64,000 nt of DNA from Ascaphus truei (GCA_036426205.1 CM071567.1:287544145-287608144); one strand, 5' to 3'; positions 31,425 to 42,874 are shown, numbered from the stretch's first letter. Notes: generated by a model from the sequence alone, not told the origin. Program-made: numbers and translations.

Positions 31425-31806
31425 ACCATAACATCATCATTTACTCTCTTTCAATAATGTAGGGATAGCGCCATATACTGTACTAACAACGGGACTTTGT
31501 CATCTCCTATACCAACGATGGAGTACTTTCAGTTTGTATTTTTGAAGGCTGCTACATTCTCATTATGGGATTTTGAAAATTGCTGCAACAGTATTTTTTA
31601 TTTCAAATAGTTTTATTAGTTTACCGCATAGTATAAATCACAGACATTGGAGCTCCAACAATAATACTGAGCGAACATTCTTATACATTGAGTAGGAATA
31701 ATATCAAAGGAATACTATAGAATAATCATACAAACACTCTTAGCTATGTAATTATATTCTTGTTATGCTTAACTTGCAGATGATTAGACATTAAATTCAC
31801 TTTAAT
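31425..31806. repeat. 382-bp direct duplication, copy 1
   Basis: Nearly identical (about six visible differences) to 32,597-32,978, 1,172 bp away. Starts ACCATAACATCATCATTTAC and ends AAATTCACTTTAAT. No ORF, terminal inverted repeat or poly(A) tail seen; class unknown. Confidence 0.92.
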
Positions 31807-31809
31807 ATG

Positions 31810-32475
31810 GCGACTGTTGTAGGCTCAGTTCTATTAGGGTGATTTATATACTATATTGCGGGGTAATAAGTACAAAGAAGAACACAGAAATAAAGAGGAA
31901 AGAGGACAACCAAGAAGGATGGGGGGGGGGGGAGGAGGTGGAGGGAAAGAAGGGGGGAGGAGACCTCCTCCTTCCCACGACCGTTTCGGTTTTCTGTTTG
32001 GATGTTTTGTATTAAATTTGGTATTGCATTTAGTGTTTTATGCTTGGCTGCTCTTAAGCATGGTCAGAAATTCCACAATTTTCCACTTTCAGGTGTATTC
32101 CTCAACTTGATCTTTGGAGTCGCTATTCCATCAACACTTCATACTGGTATCCAAATAATAATAGAGTACTAAACTCACCCTTCAGCACAGAGGGAATAAA
32201 AAAGGTCTAGGGCTTTATATAAAATATAATGCCCAAAGCTACAGTGACTAGAATATATGCTGGGCACTTCGGACACATGAAAGAAAAGCACCATAGTAGG
32301 ACATCATGTTCATAAGACCCCAGACCAGCTCCTTCTCCTTAATTTCTGGTTTCTCTTCCACTTAATTTCTGGTCGATGGCTGGAACCATGAAGGAATCGC
32401 TATAAAGAGTGGTAAATCTCTGTTTACTGCAAGATAATGCAGTATCTTATTCGATTTTTCAGCCTGACATTGGAC
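31810..32475. other. Unassigned, with poly(G)/GA-rich tract
   Basis: A G-run near 31,920 is followed by GGAGGAGG repeats. Otherwise AT-rich without recognised features. Confidence 0.4.
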
Positions 32476-32479
32476 ACAG

Positions 32480-33535
32480 CATTAGCCTGCTGTCTACAAG
32501 CACTCCTACATCCTCTTCCATCAATCATTGACCTAACTTGCCCCATTTAATTTGTATGTAGCCTAATTATTCTTGCTTCCCAAATGCATAACTCTAACCA
32601 TAACATCATCATTTACTCTCTTTCAATAATGTAGGGATAGCGCCATATACTGTACTAACAACGGGACTTTGTCATCTCCTGTACCAACGATGGAGTACTT
32701 TCAGTTTGTATTTTTGAAGGCTGCAACATTCTCATTATGGGATTTTGACAATTGCTGCAACAGTATTTTTTATTTCAAATAGTTTTATTAGTTTTCCGCA
32801 TAGTATAAATCACAGACATTGGAGCTCCAACAATACTACTGAGCGAACATTCTTATACATTGAGTAGGAATAATATCAAAGGAATACTATAGAATAATCA
32901 TACAAACACTCTTAGCTATGTAATTATATTCTTGTTATGCTTCACTTGCAGATGATTAGACATTAAATTCACTTTAATGTTTCTGCAGTTTACCTGCCCA
33001 AGTTTTCAGTTGTGCCAAGTGCTTTTGAAGAGAAATGACATCCTGCTTTAATTTTACTACCTTACATAATTTAGTATCATCAGCAAAGTTGGAGACTTTG
33101 CTCTTTATGTCCACCTGAAGGTCATTAATAAACAGTTAAAAAGCAGGGGTCCGAGTACCGGTCCTTGAGGTACAGTACTCCACTTAAACTTTAGTCCAAA
33201 TCTGAAAAGATTATCTGCTCTCTAGTTTTCAACCAGTTTTCAATCCGGATGTAAATATTTTTACAGAGACCAATTTCATTTACACTTACTTCTTGTGTGG
33301 CACCTTATCAAAAGCCTTTGCAAAATCTAAGTAAATCACATCAACTTCACTGCCCTCATCTACATTCCTACCTACCTCCTCAAAAAAAAACTAATTTTAG
33401 TTTGGTTAGTTTGGTATGACCTATCCCTCGTAAATCTACATTGACGTTTACTGATAATTTTGTTACTTATGATGTATTCCTGAATATTATCCCTAAATAA
33501 ATTTTCAAGTAGCATACCCAGTATTGATGTCAAGT
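32480..33535 (-). mobile_element. CR1 LINE relic, split by the duplicated 382-bp block
   Basis: The minus strand shows remnants of the CR1 reverse transcriptase: NLFRDNIQEYIISNKIIS with the RFTRDRSYQTN block near 33,400-33,500, the AFAKAFD-like segment near 33,310, and a downstream region parallel to the better copy at 54,440-55,100 (for example TTAATAAACAGTTAAAAAGCAGGGGTCC). The 32,597-32,978 block interrupts it just after GCATAACTCTA, where the other copy continues. Many stops. Confidence 0.75.
32597..32978. repeat. 382-bp direct duplication, copy 2, inside CR1
   Basis: Same sequence and orientation as 31,425-31,806. CR1 sequence flanks it on both sides, so this copy is an insertion or a segmental copy placed into an older CR1. 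Confidence 0.9.
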
Positions 33536-33540
33536 TTAAA

Positions 33541-33919
33541 GATGGGCAAATCTTCCCAAATCCGTTTCCCGGATTTTCTCGCATCTTTCCCTTAAAATCC
33601 TTTTTGCGGTGTAAAATCCACAAATGGATATGGTTGGTTTTAATCCACGCGGATGTCATTGGATACAATCCGTTGACGGATTTGTAGAATTTAATCCGTG
33701 GATTCAGCAATCCGCCAACAGATTGCTGAATCTGCCGATTGGATTTCTACAAATCGATCATGGAATTGTGGAATCCTCGGAGAGTATTGGTAATAATAAT
33801 AAAAAATCTGCAAAACTCAAATCTCCCTTTTTGAGATTAATCCGCTGAAATCCGTGGACTAAAAGAACCGCTGATCCACTGCGGATCCAAATTTGTCAAA
33901 AAAAACGACCTTCTCTAGT
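33541..33919. mobile_element. MITE rich in AATCCG/CGGATT inverted motifs
   Basis: Starts AAGATGGGCAAATCTTCCCA and ends with GGATCCAAATTTGTCAAAAA..TTCTCTA. The interior repeats ATCCG and CGGAT in both orientations, allowing extended folding. The related end ATCAGATTTTGACAGGTTCG..CATCTCTA is seen at 63,290. The AGATG(G/A)GC..CATCTCT termini suggest hAT type. Ends approximate. Confidence 0.55.
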
Positions 33920-34732
33920 CAGGTTTACAGATCTGTAACTCCCTGGTTGTGGGGGTTCGGCTCCTACGGAATTTATCTCCTTAAGAACCTTTGGGGCATG
34001 AAGTGCTGACGTCATCCCCCTCGCATGTGCAGTCGCGCCGGAGCGCAGTGAATGCAGGGACGCATCGGCGGCTCCTCCTCTCGGCAGGAAACGGCGTGTT
34101 CTGGCTTGGAATCAGCTGTTCTCCACATGGATGCTGTGTCGGCGTGCTACTAGCAGCTAAGACGCCACCGCTACCCCCTTCGTTGTGGGAAGGACGCCAG
34201 AGAAGACGCTTCAGCTGGGCACTTGCTATTTGATCACGTGAACGGCTTACAGCAAGAAATACAAGGATATCACAGACACTGGGCAGGGTAAGGGCAGCAG
34301 CTGGCGGCTCTAGTGGTTCATGAGTGCTGTGTTCCTGGACACTTCATCTCTTGCACCCTGCCTCATCTTGCACAACGGTCCCCCCACCCTGGATGAGTGT
34401 TATTATATTATCCTTATATGATTTTATAACCATTTTTCAATAGTGAGTAGTCGTTCCTTTTCCAGTGGATCGTGGATTCATATTCCAATTAACCCTTTCA
34501 TATACGTGACTTTGGCAGCATCAGTATCTTGGGTTCATTCCCTTGCTTTTTTGTACTGCCTTGTTTTGCCTAGTGAATGATCCTGGTATAAATTTGTAAA
34601 AGTCTCCTGTGACAGGCTTTTTCTGGTGGGATTATTAGGCTTTGAGCTATAAATTCCTGCTGGGATTTATAGCACAAAGATGAACTCGTAGATTGCAAAA
34701 TCTCAAAACAAGTAGTAGCGGACACACGTTAC
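33920..34732 (+). other. Possible 5' LTR and leader of the GMR1-like gypsy element
   Basis: A block TTGTTTTGCCTAGTGAATGA followed by TCCTGGTATAAATTTGTAAAA occurs here at about 34,560-34,605 and again at about 45,910-45,956, each followed within 25 bases by a GTGACA end. This is how the U5 ends of two LTRs would look. The preceding part (33,930-34,550) shows no match to the later site, so most of one LTR is missing or diverged. The chromodomain element is inserted at the end of this stretch. Confidence 0.4.
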
Positions 34733-35539
34733 TGAAAGGTCCGGGGGAACACCTCTCCCTAAGGGGGTTCCTCCCGCGACCTCACTTACCTCTGCTCCGG
34801 CTCTTCCCCTTCGCCGCCACGGGCGGGATCTTCCTTCCCCTCCGCTCCTCGCGGAGGCTACTGAACACGCGCATGCACGCGTACGGCCGAGGACTTTTAC
34901 GTCCTCCCTCAGGGGGAGTTCCCGTCCCCAGCTGAGGCCGCGCGTGCCTCTCCCGCACGGCGCACATGCCTGATGCGCGTGCACCGCTCACAAGCTGCAC
35001 ATCCAGCGCAGCTGTGTAAAGTTTTTCCCTACCTATCTCAATCTTCCCTGGGGCCACTCCCTCGTTACTCCCCCTCTCCCTATTGGTCCTTCCTCCTACT
35101 TATACCCTTCTCAGCCATTCATTCTTTGGCTGAGCATAGCTTTGTATGACCTGTGTTAACCACGGTCGTGCCTGCCTCAGTTCATGTCTCTTTGTCTCCT
35201 TAGTGATCCCTTGCGTACCGAACCGGCCTGGCTGTGGATCCGCTCTGGTCTTCTACCCTTGGTTTGTATCCTGACCTCCTGGACTTCCCGACCCCTTCAC
35301 CTCGGTTTACGGATTCCTACCTACCTCCCGGCTCTGGACCCCAGGCTCTCGGTACCACCTATCTTCTGGAATCTCCCTTCTCGTCTGGCGAGTATCTAAC
35401 TTTATCTTATACTCCCAGATGGTTCCAGACGCCTATTTTCCACTTTCCAGGCGTGTCCCCGTAGCTGTGGGTGCAGTTTGTTACCCATCTCACCTCAGTT
35501 TCGGGGTCCCTCCTTGTCCGTGGTGAGCACAGCGTAACA
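34733..35539 (+). repeat. 5' LTR of chromodomain gypsy element
   Basis: 807 bp, TGAAAGG..GTAACA; the expected TGT start has become TGA. The first half is GC/CpG-rich and differs at many sites from the 3' LTR, while the second half is almost identical. A possible TATA box is ACTTATACCC near 35,098. Immediately downstream no TGG-type primer binding site is seen. Confidence 0.95.
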
Positions 35540-35541
35540 TT

Positions 35542-36066
35542 ATGCTCAGCCCAACAGACATGAACCCCGAAGAGGTTGAGAAACCAAGCCCCATGCAGCG
35601 ACTTCTCCAGCTAGAGGCGCAGCTTGCCTCCATGACGCAGGAGCTTTCTAGACTCTCCTCATTGCAGCCTTCCCCAGGCTCCTCTGCCATGGCAGCTGTG
35701 GCGTTTCCCTCCCCGGTTCTTCCCGTGGCTGTGGATCCTCGTCTCCCGGCTCCCAATCGCTATGCAGGGGATCCCCACGAATGCAGAGGGTTTCTTAATC
35801 AGTGCGAGATGCAATTTGAACTATCTCCTTTGCGCTTCCCCACTGCTCGTTCAAAGGTGGCCTATATTATGTCTCTCTTGAACGGAAAGGCCCTAGCCTG
35901 GGCATCCCCCATCTGGGAGTGGGACCCTGCCATGACGCATGACTATTCTCGATTTCTTCGAGAATTCAGGCAAGTATTCGATACGCCTGGTCGTCAAATT
36001 ACGGGCTACCTTACCCAAGAGCCGTTCTTACCCCCTATCCATACCCGAGTCCAAGGCCATGACTGA
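35542..36066 (+). pseudogene. Gag (capsid) of chromodomain gypsy element, C-terminally truncated
   Basis: 174-codon frame three bases after the LTR. Residues 20-50 form a coiled-coil-like stretch (LLQLEAQLASMTQELSRL). From about residue 73 it has the retrotransposon Gag capsid region: [57 protein letters not shown]. This is the capsid type of sushi-ichi/Mart (PEG10-related) elements. After DTPGR the frame runs into reverse-transcriptase sequence read in the wrong frame. The zinc knuckle and protease have therefore been deleted, and the last 22 residues are not Gag. Confidence 0.88.
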
Positions 36067-36819
36067 GTATATCCAGGATAATTTAAGGAAGGGTTTCATC
36101 CGCAATTCTTCATCTCCAGCTGGAGCTGGATTTTTTTTTGTTAAGAAAAAGGATGGTTCCTTGAGCTCCTGTATTGATTACAGAGGTCTTAACAAAATTA
36201 AGATCAAGAATCGTTACCCCCTCCCACTCATTTCCGATCTCTTCGATCGTCTACAGGGTGCAACGATTTTTTCCAAACTTGATCTCCGTGGAGCCTATAA
36301 CCTTGTCCGCATCCGTCAGGGCGACGAGTGGAAAACCGCCTTTAACACCCGGGATGGGCATTATGAATACCTGGTCATGCCTTTCGGCCTGTGTAATGCC
36401 CCGGCGGTCTTCCAGGAGTTTGTCAACGAGATCTTCCGTGATCTCCTCGACAGCTTCGTCATCGTATACCTTGATGATATCCTTATTTTATCCAAATCCC
36501 TCTCTGACCACATTCAACACACCAAATTAGTCCTGTCCCGCCTTCGGGAGAACAATCTAGAGATCTAGAGAATAGATCTAGAGAAATGTTCTTTTCATCT
36601 TTCTTCCATTCCCTTTCTTGGATATATAATTTCCAGCACTGGCTTCTCTATGGACCCAGTCAAACTCAGGCCTCTCTTAGAATGGCCACAACCCACCTCC
36701 CTGAAAGCCATACAGCGATTCTTGGGATTTGCGAATTACTATCGTAAATTCATCAAGAATTTTTCTTCCATCGTGGCCCCATTACTGCCCTTACCAAAAA
36801 GGGAGCTAACACAGCAGTT
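36012..36819 (+). pseudogene. Reverse transcriptase of chromodomain gypsy element
   Basis: Frame 35,939-36,568 begins to be homologous near 36,010 ([10 protein letters not shown]). It contains [35 protein letters not shown] (first aspartate), [13 protein letters not shown] and VYLDDILI; the YLDD active site is at 36,467-36,478. A TAG stop at 36,566 sits in a short duplication (AGATCTAGAGAATAGATCT). The same frame then continues through LEKCSFH and [16 protein letters not shown] until a frameshift near 36,795. Confidence 0.92.
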
Positions 36820-37341
36820 TTGTCTCCTGCAGCTCTCCAAGCCTTCGACTCTCTCAAAAAATCTTTCGCTTCTGCTCCTATTTTGCGTCATCCTGATCCC
36901 GGGCTTCCCTTTACCTTAGAGGTAGACGCATCCGACGTCGGTGCTGGCGCCATTCTCTCTCAGAGACAGTTCCCACAGGCCAAACTTCATCCCTGTGGGT
37001 TCTTTTCAAAAAAAAATTCTTTGGCAGAACGGAACTATGACATCGGAAACAGAGAGCTCCTGGCCATTAAACTTGCCCTTCAGGAATGGAGACATCTCCT
37101 GGAGGGTACGGAGACCCCCATTTCGATCTTTACGGATCATAAAAACTTAATCTACATTGAGAGTGCATGTCGCCTTGGGGCACGTCAGGCTCGATGGTCT
37201 CTTTTTTTTTCGAGATTTAATTATCTCATATCTTACATTCCTGGCTCAAAGAATCAAAAGGCAGACGCATTTCACGTCAATTCCTGTTTGAGGACAATTC
37301 CGAAGTTATCTCCGAAACAATCTTACCCTCCAAATATATAA
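36810..37341 (+). pseudogene. RNase H of chromodomain gypsy element
   Basis: Frame 36,820-37,341: [20 protein letters not shown], then [17 protein letters not shown] (first RNase H aspartate), [19 protein letters not shown] (glutamate) and IFTDHKNL (aspartate), then [12 protein letters not shown]. All three main catalytic positions are visible. A change near 37,290 (expected ADALSR-type motif reads ADAFHV) and a frame change end the segment. Confidence 0.9.
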
Positions 37342-37376
37342 TTTCGGCTAACTCTTTTGATATCCTGGATCAGGTC

Positions 37377-38030
37377 ATGGCAGCACAATCTAACCTCCCG
37401 AGGGGCCTTAAGGTGCCGGTCGGCCGTATGTATGCAGCTCCTCGCTTCCGTAAGAAGATTCTTGACTGGGGTCATTCTTCTAGGTCAGTCGGTCATTCAG
37501 GCATTAGCAGAACGTCTGACCTCATTGGTCGTACCTTTTGGTGGCCAACCATGTTACAGGACATTTCGGAGTATGTAAAGACCTGTTCAATCTGCGCCCA
37601 GGTTAAGACCATTCGTAAAAAGCCATACGGTCTTCTACAACCCCTCCCTATACCTGAACGCCCATGGAGTCATCTCTCCATGGACTTTGTGGTGGAACTT
37701 CCAACCTCTAAAGGGATGAACACCATTTTGGTTATTGTGGATCGTTTTTCCAAACAGGCCCATTTCATCCCTCTCAAAGGCCTGCCCAATTCCGCCACTC
37801 TGGCAGACGTTTTTGTTAAAGAAATATTCCGCCTTCACGGAGTTCCTCTTTCCATCGTATCCGATCGAGGTACACAATACGTCTCAAAATTTTGGCGGGC
37901 CTTCGCTCACAGGATGGATATCACCCTCCACTTTTCTTCCGGGTATCATCCCCAAACTAATGGGCAAACCGAGAGAACGAACCAGACTTTGGAACATGCT
38001 TCATCGCGGACAGCCAGGATAATTGGGTAG
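37377..38030 (+). pseudogene. Integrase core of chromodomain gypsy element
   Basis: 217-codon frame. Zinc-binding HHCC domain: GHSSRSVGHSG followed by TCSICAQVK. Catalytic core: PWSHLSMDFVVELP (first Asp), VSDRGTQYVSKFW (second Asp) and NGQTERTNQTLE (Glu). So the DDE residues are present. A frameshift just after NQTLE replaces the next residues and gives a stop near 38,028; the C-terminal part continues in another frame at about 38,020-38,081. Confidence 0.92.
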
Positions 38031-38080
38031 ATTTACTTCCGTGGGCAGAGTTCTCCCATAATTCTTTAAAGAACAGTTCC

Positions 38081-38745
38081 ATGCTGAAATCCCCCTTTTT
38101 CATTAATTATGGTTTTCACCCAGGTCAGCTACCCATCACCTCAGTTCCTTCCGGTGTTCCAGCGGCCGATGACCGAATCAAGGATCTTCAGGAATCCTGG
38201 AAAAAGATCCAAGAGGCTTTGAGAAAGGCAACCTACAGACAAAAGGCACAGGCAGATCTTCACCGCCGTCAGGCACCAGTCTTCAAGCCAGGGGAGAAAG
38301 TCTGTCTCTCCTCCAAGAATATTAGACTTAAAACTCCGAGCCACAAGCTGGCCCCCAGGTACTTTGGCCCAATCTCAGTACTGGAACAGATCAATCCTGT
38401 GGCATATCGTCTGGAACTTCCTCCATCCATGAGGATACCCTCTGTGTTCCATGTGTCACTGCTAAAACCTGTGTCCCAGAGTCCGCGGTTCCATAGGACT
38501 CTGGGTCATAAACCAGTCATAGTTCAGGGGCAAGAGGAGTTTGAGATTCAGTCTATTCTGGATTCCAGGAGGACGAGGGGTTCAGTGCAGTACCTGGTTC
38601 ACTGGAAGGGCTTTGGTCCAGAGGAGAGATCTTGGGTACCCTACCATCAAATACATGCTCCCAGACTGCTGAGACTCTTCCACTCTAAATTTCCCCAAAA
38701 GCCATATTGGAGTAGTCCTGAGGCCGCTCCTCAAGGGGGGGGTAC
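38081..38745 (+). pseudogene. Integrase C-terminal part with chromodomain
   Basis: Frame begins LKSPFFINYGFHP (GPY/F-type region), includes FKPGEKVCLSSKNI, KLAPRYFGP and PSVFHVSLLKPV, then a chromodomain at about 38,536-38,697: EFEIQSILDSRR, VQYLVHWKGFGPEERSWVP, then LRLFHSKFP. The aromatic positions of the methyl-lysine cage look conserved (Y-L-V-x-W-K-G). Chromovirus chromodomains direct integration to marked chromatin. The frame reads on through the polypurine tract into the 3' LTR. Confidence 0.93.
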
Positions 38746-39548
38746 TGTAAGGTCTGGAGGAACACCGCTCCCTAAGGACGTTCCTCCCGCGACCTCACTT
38801 ACCTCTGCTCCAGCTCTCCCCCTTCACCGCCGCGGGATCTTCCTTCCCCTCTGCTCCCCGCGGCGGCTACTGAACGCGCACATGCGCGCGCACGGCCGAG
38901 GACTTTTACGTCCTTCCTCAGGGAGGGTTCCCATCCCCAGCTGAGGCCGCGCGCGCCTCTCCCGCGTGGCGCACACGCCTGATCCGCGTGCTCCGCTCAC
39001 TAGCTGCACATCCAGCGCAGCTGTGGTAAGTTTTTCCCTACCTATTTCCATCTTCCCTGGGGCCGCTCCCTCGTTACTCCCCCTCTCCCTATTGGTCCTT
39101 CCTCCTACTTATACCCTGCTCAGCCATTCATTCTTTGGCTGAGCATAGCTTTGTATGACCTGTGTTAACCACGGTCGTGCCTGCCTCAGTTCCTGTCACT
39201 TTGTCTCCTTAGTGATCCCTTGCGTACCGAACTGGCCTGGCTGTGGATCTGCTCTGGTCTTCTACCCTTGGTTTGTATCCTGACCTCCTGGACTTCCCGA
39301 CCCCTTCACCTCGGTTTTCAGATTCCTTCCTACCTCCCGGCTCTGGACCCCAGGCTCTCAGTACCACCTATCTTCTGGAATCTCCCTTCTCGTCTGGCGA
39401 GTATCTTACTTTATCTTATACTCCCAGACGGTTCCAGACGCCTATTTTCCACTTTCCAGGCGTGTCCCCGTAGCTGTGCGTGCAGTTTGTTACCCATCTG
39501 ACCTCAGTTTTGGGGTCCCTCCTTGTCCGTGGTGAGCACAGCGTAACA
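38746..39548 (+). repeat. 3' LTR of chromodomain gypsy element
   Basis: 803 bp, TGTAAGG..GTAACA. Alignment by eye to the 5' LTR shows many substitutions in the first 350 bp and few after that, suggesting an insertion of some age or a conversion event over the 3' half. Confidence 0.95.
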
Positions 39549-39687
39549 GTTACACAAAGCTGGAAATCATACTGTTCTTCTATCATTGAGTTTAGTACCA
39601 AAGGTGAAGATGTCTCTTGGTTCAGGACGATATAGGTTCTGGGATTGTCAGAGTGTCACAACCTGGCGTTAGAGTTACAGACTACCT

Positions 39688-40520
39688 ATGGACGGTCCGG
39701 CTAAGACCCAGCTCGAGGAGGATCTGGAGCAACATGAAGCCGGCATGGCTTCCCCTATTGATGCAGGGGCAACCGTGACTGCCCCAATCCAGGACATAAC
39801 TGTATACATCTATGTGGATGAGAATGAAGATGAGGACACAAGTGAGGGTGAGGATGAGCCCGAGACTGTACCTGTGGTAGCCCCAATAACTACCAGTACC
39901 ACTCCTATGGACCTTACCACATCATCACCGCCATGGCTGTCAGGGTCACCTTTGAGTAGAATCTGCAGCTGATCGTGTCTGCCAAGGGTGTTCTGCCACC
40001 CAGACAATGGCGGTACTCTGGCCAGCCCGACCCCTGAGTCTGTCTCACCACAGCTTCGCCAAGTTTGTTGATGGGACCGATGATATTGATTGCTTTCTGA
40101 AAGTCTTCGAGGACCAGTATGTGCGGTTCTGTGTCCCGGAAAAGAACTAAATCAAACACTTGTCACCCCTGCTGACCGGGAAAGCGCTGACATCTTTGCA
40201 GGGAATCTCAAGGGCGGACAGCCAAGACTTTAAGTATGTAAAAGCTATTTTACTTGAGCGGTAGGCTCTCACCCCAGAGGCTTACCGGGGAATGTTCCGT
40301 TCCGGAGAGATGACCGCCCGGGACACCCACAAGAAATTTGTATCCCGGATGGCCCAGCACGGTACACGGTGGATCGAAGGGTGCAAGGTTACCAAATTCC
40401 GCGGACTGCTGGACCTTGTCTTTCAGGAGCAATTATTCCAGAAGTGCCTGCCTGAAGTGAGGGAGTGTGTTATTGACCACAAGACTAATACCAATATCCT
40501 GCTGGGGTCACCCCGACCCA
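39688..40520 (+). pseudogene. GMR1-type Gag relic with SCAN-like domain
   Basis: First frame MDGPAKTQLEEDLEQHEAG with an acidic stretch (DENEDEDTSEGEDE) to about 39,970. After frame breaks comes FVDGTDDIDCFLKVFEDQY (near 40,060), KALTSLQGIS, then about 40,262-40,495 EAYRGMFRSGEMTARDTHKK, WIEGCKVTKFRGLLDLV, QEQLFQKCLPEVRECVIDHK. The last has the SCAN pattern (YR..FR...F...W......T...L.DLV..EQ....LP.EVR..V.DHK). Vertebrate SCAN domains derive from such a capsid. No intact protein. Confidence 0.7.
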
Positions 40521-41199
40521 GGCCCCCAAGGTGGCTGAGGCTGCTCACCCAACCACAACCTGGAGGACCAAGCCGCCTGCCGGGAATGATCAGCCAAGCC
40601 GGTGGAATTCACCCATGAGACGCTGTGCTATCAGTGCCACCGGACCAGGCCCAAGAAGCTGGTTTGCCCCGACTTACATCGTACCAGCAACACCACTCTG
40701 GGGCAACACACTCAGCAGCGAGACCAGTCACCTACATGGGACTGGTATCAACCAAGGAGCAGCAAGCAGCCACCCACCAGGTACAGCTGAGGACCCAGGT
40801 GGCGGTCCCTACTCCATTTTCAGTCAGCAAAGTGGAGGAGACAAGTGGGCATCCTGTTGCAGCCGTCGGGTTGCAGGTGAATGATGTCCGGAAAAGCATT
40901 TGCATCCACTGACCATCGGAGATCGCCAGACAGCTGGACTGATCAACTCCGGTGCTACAATCACTCTGGTGTGACCTGATATGGTCAGCCCAGAGTTCCT
41001 GCTCCCAGAGTTCCTGCTCTCAATCAAGCAAGCAAGCAGTGGTGGGCGAAGTAACAGGCGCATGCGTAGTAATCACCTGCTGTCAAGCAGGAATGTGATT
41101 GAAACCAGACACACGTTAAAAGGAATGGTGTGGAAGAGATGTAAAAAAAGCCAGGAAAAAAGCGGTGATGTTTTAGAATAAAATGAGACGTAGCAGTAG

Positions 41200-41547
41200 G
41201 AAGTTTGTCCCCAGTACAGCACCCTGGCCAAACCCCTGACTGACTTGATCCAGAAGAAACACTTTTTTTCTGGTCACCTTGTCTCCTGCTTGTGAGGAGG
41301 CATTCCAGGCTCTGAAATCTGCCCTGGCTAGTCCTCCAATCTTGTCAGCACCAATTATAGCAAGTGATTCCTGGTGCAGACCGATGGTTTGGACTATGGT
41401 GTCGTGCTGTACTGAGCCAGGTAGTCGAGGACGGGTGAGAAAACCGATCGTCTACCTGAGTCGCAAGCTGTTGCCTCGGGAAGTGGCTTATGCCACCATT
41501 GAGAAGGAATGCCTGGCAATTGTGTGGGCACTGAAGAAACTTCAGAA
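41200..41547 (+). pseudogene. RNase H relic of the GMR1-like element
   Basis: STLAKPLTDLIQKK, CEEAFQALKSALASPPIL, RKPIVYLSRKLLPREVAYAT and IEKECLAIVWALKKL are in the order of a gypsy RT/RNase H connection. The first catalytic TDAS block is destroyed (SDSWCRPM region shifted). Ends where the 41.6-kb repeat begins. Confidence 0.75.
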
Positions 41548-42874
41548 AATAAAGAAATAATCACAGATGAAGAAAGAAGAAGATTAGAGGATTAAAGAAA
41601 TAAGTATTTGGTTACCTGTTTCAGATTTTCACGGTGGATGTGTTGGATTGAGTTTCATGACGTCACGGTACGAGAGCTTGCTGATTCCCCAAGGAATCGG
41701 AGGACCAACGCTTCTAAAGGTAAGATAAATATAGAATGTATGTACTTTTATTTTTACATGTTTTTTTGATTGTTTTTTTTTTTAATGTCTTTCATTGCCC
41801 ATTGACTGCTAATGTATTAATCTGGGTCTGTTTATGGTACAGATTAATACAGTGGTAGCCAATGCATTTTTGGCCACATGCATTTCTTATATTGATTGTT
41901 ATATTCTCTATTTCTTTTTATTGTTTAGATTAAATTGTTTTGAATTGTGATGGCTTGTCTATTGTTTTTTTGACAGATTTGTTAGTGTTTTTATTTAATG
42001 ATGTATAAGGTTGGCTACTGGTTTTAATTTATGTTTTGTCTAGTGGTTGTATTAAATGATTGTTGTGTTGGTTACTGCTTTTATGTATTAAATGTATTGT
42101 TTGGCTAGTGGTATGATTTATGTAATTGATTGGCTGGTGGTTTTATTTAGGTAATTGCTTGGTTAGCTAGTGCTTTTAATTTTTGTTTCTGGGGATTTAG
42201 GTGCTTGTTGTATATGTTTTATTAATGTGTATTTTGGACATTCATGCTTTTGTATTAGGGTGACTATTGACTGCTATAGTAGCTTATCATGCCCATATTG
42301 TATGGGTATGATGTACTACTATGCCAATCAATGGGTACAGGGTGGGTGTAGTGGATCCGGGGTGGGTGATTAGGCCTCCCGGGTGGGTAGTGGGGGAGGG
42401 TGGGTGATTAGGCCTCCCAGGTGGGTAGTGGGGAAGGGTGGGTTAACCCCTGAATTACAATAGCAGTTATTACCCTCTAAAGTGATTAAGGAGCTAGGAG
42501 CCATTAGGTTATATTTTTTATGTATTATTTCTGGCAACAGAGGACATGGCCCTGCAGTATGCTGACGATGATGCCCTTTATAATGGCAGGGGTAAGTAGA
42601 ATGGTTTTATTTACTTTATGCTGGCTGGCTAATGTTTTGTTTAATAATGGGCAAATTATCTATTGTCCGTATCTGAATAATAGTTAGTTTGCACATTACT
42701 TTACTGTATGTGTTTTGAGGGGGGTGGTGGTGTATTTATTGAAATGTAGGCCAGGGTTTCCCAAACTGTTTTTCCGTGACCCGGTTATTTTTTAACTTCT
42801 TTTTCGTGACCCACTAAAAAATTTATCGCCTATACTGGTCTATAGGGCCTGCACAGACACACACACAGCCACTG

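Larger units (their letters stand above)
34733..39548 (+). mobile_element. Chromodomain Ty3/gypsy retrotransposon with two LTRs
   Basis: LTRs at 34,733-35,539 and 38,746-39,548. A 5-bp target duplication GTTAC lies at 34,728-34,732 and 39,549-39,553. A polypurine tract AAGGGGGGGG lies just before the 3' LTR. Gag, reverse transcriptase, RNase H, integrase and chromodomain follow in canonical gypsy order. Zinc knuckle and protease are missing, apparently by internal deletion, and at least four frame changes and stops interrupt pol. No envelope gene. Style (sushi-ichi type chromovirus) is judged from the Gag and the chromodomain. Inactive copy. Confidence 0.95.
39554..41547 (+). mobile_element. 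GMR1-like gypsy retrotransposon relic (host of the nested insertions)
   Basis: Continues from the GTTAC site of the chromodomain element. Contains a Gag-like start at 39,688, a SCAN-like Gag segment (40,262-40,495), a decayed zinc-knuckle-like CYQC..VCPD at about 40,624, and an RNase H relic at 41,279-41,560. Many stops and deletions. Protease, most of reverse transcriptase and integrase are absent. SCAN-like Gag is a hallmark of GMR1-type gypsy elements. Confidence 0.65.

Noticed and set aside
34693..35057. Possible CpG-island promoter with Arg-rich ORFs
   Set aside because: It is the U3 part of the chromodomain element's 5' LTR; a matching copy is at 38,746.
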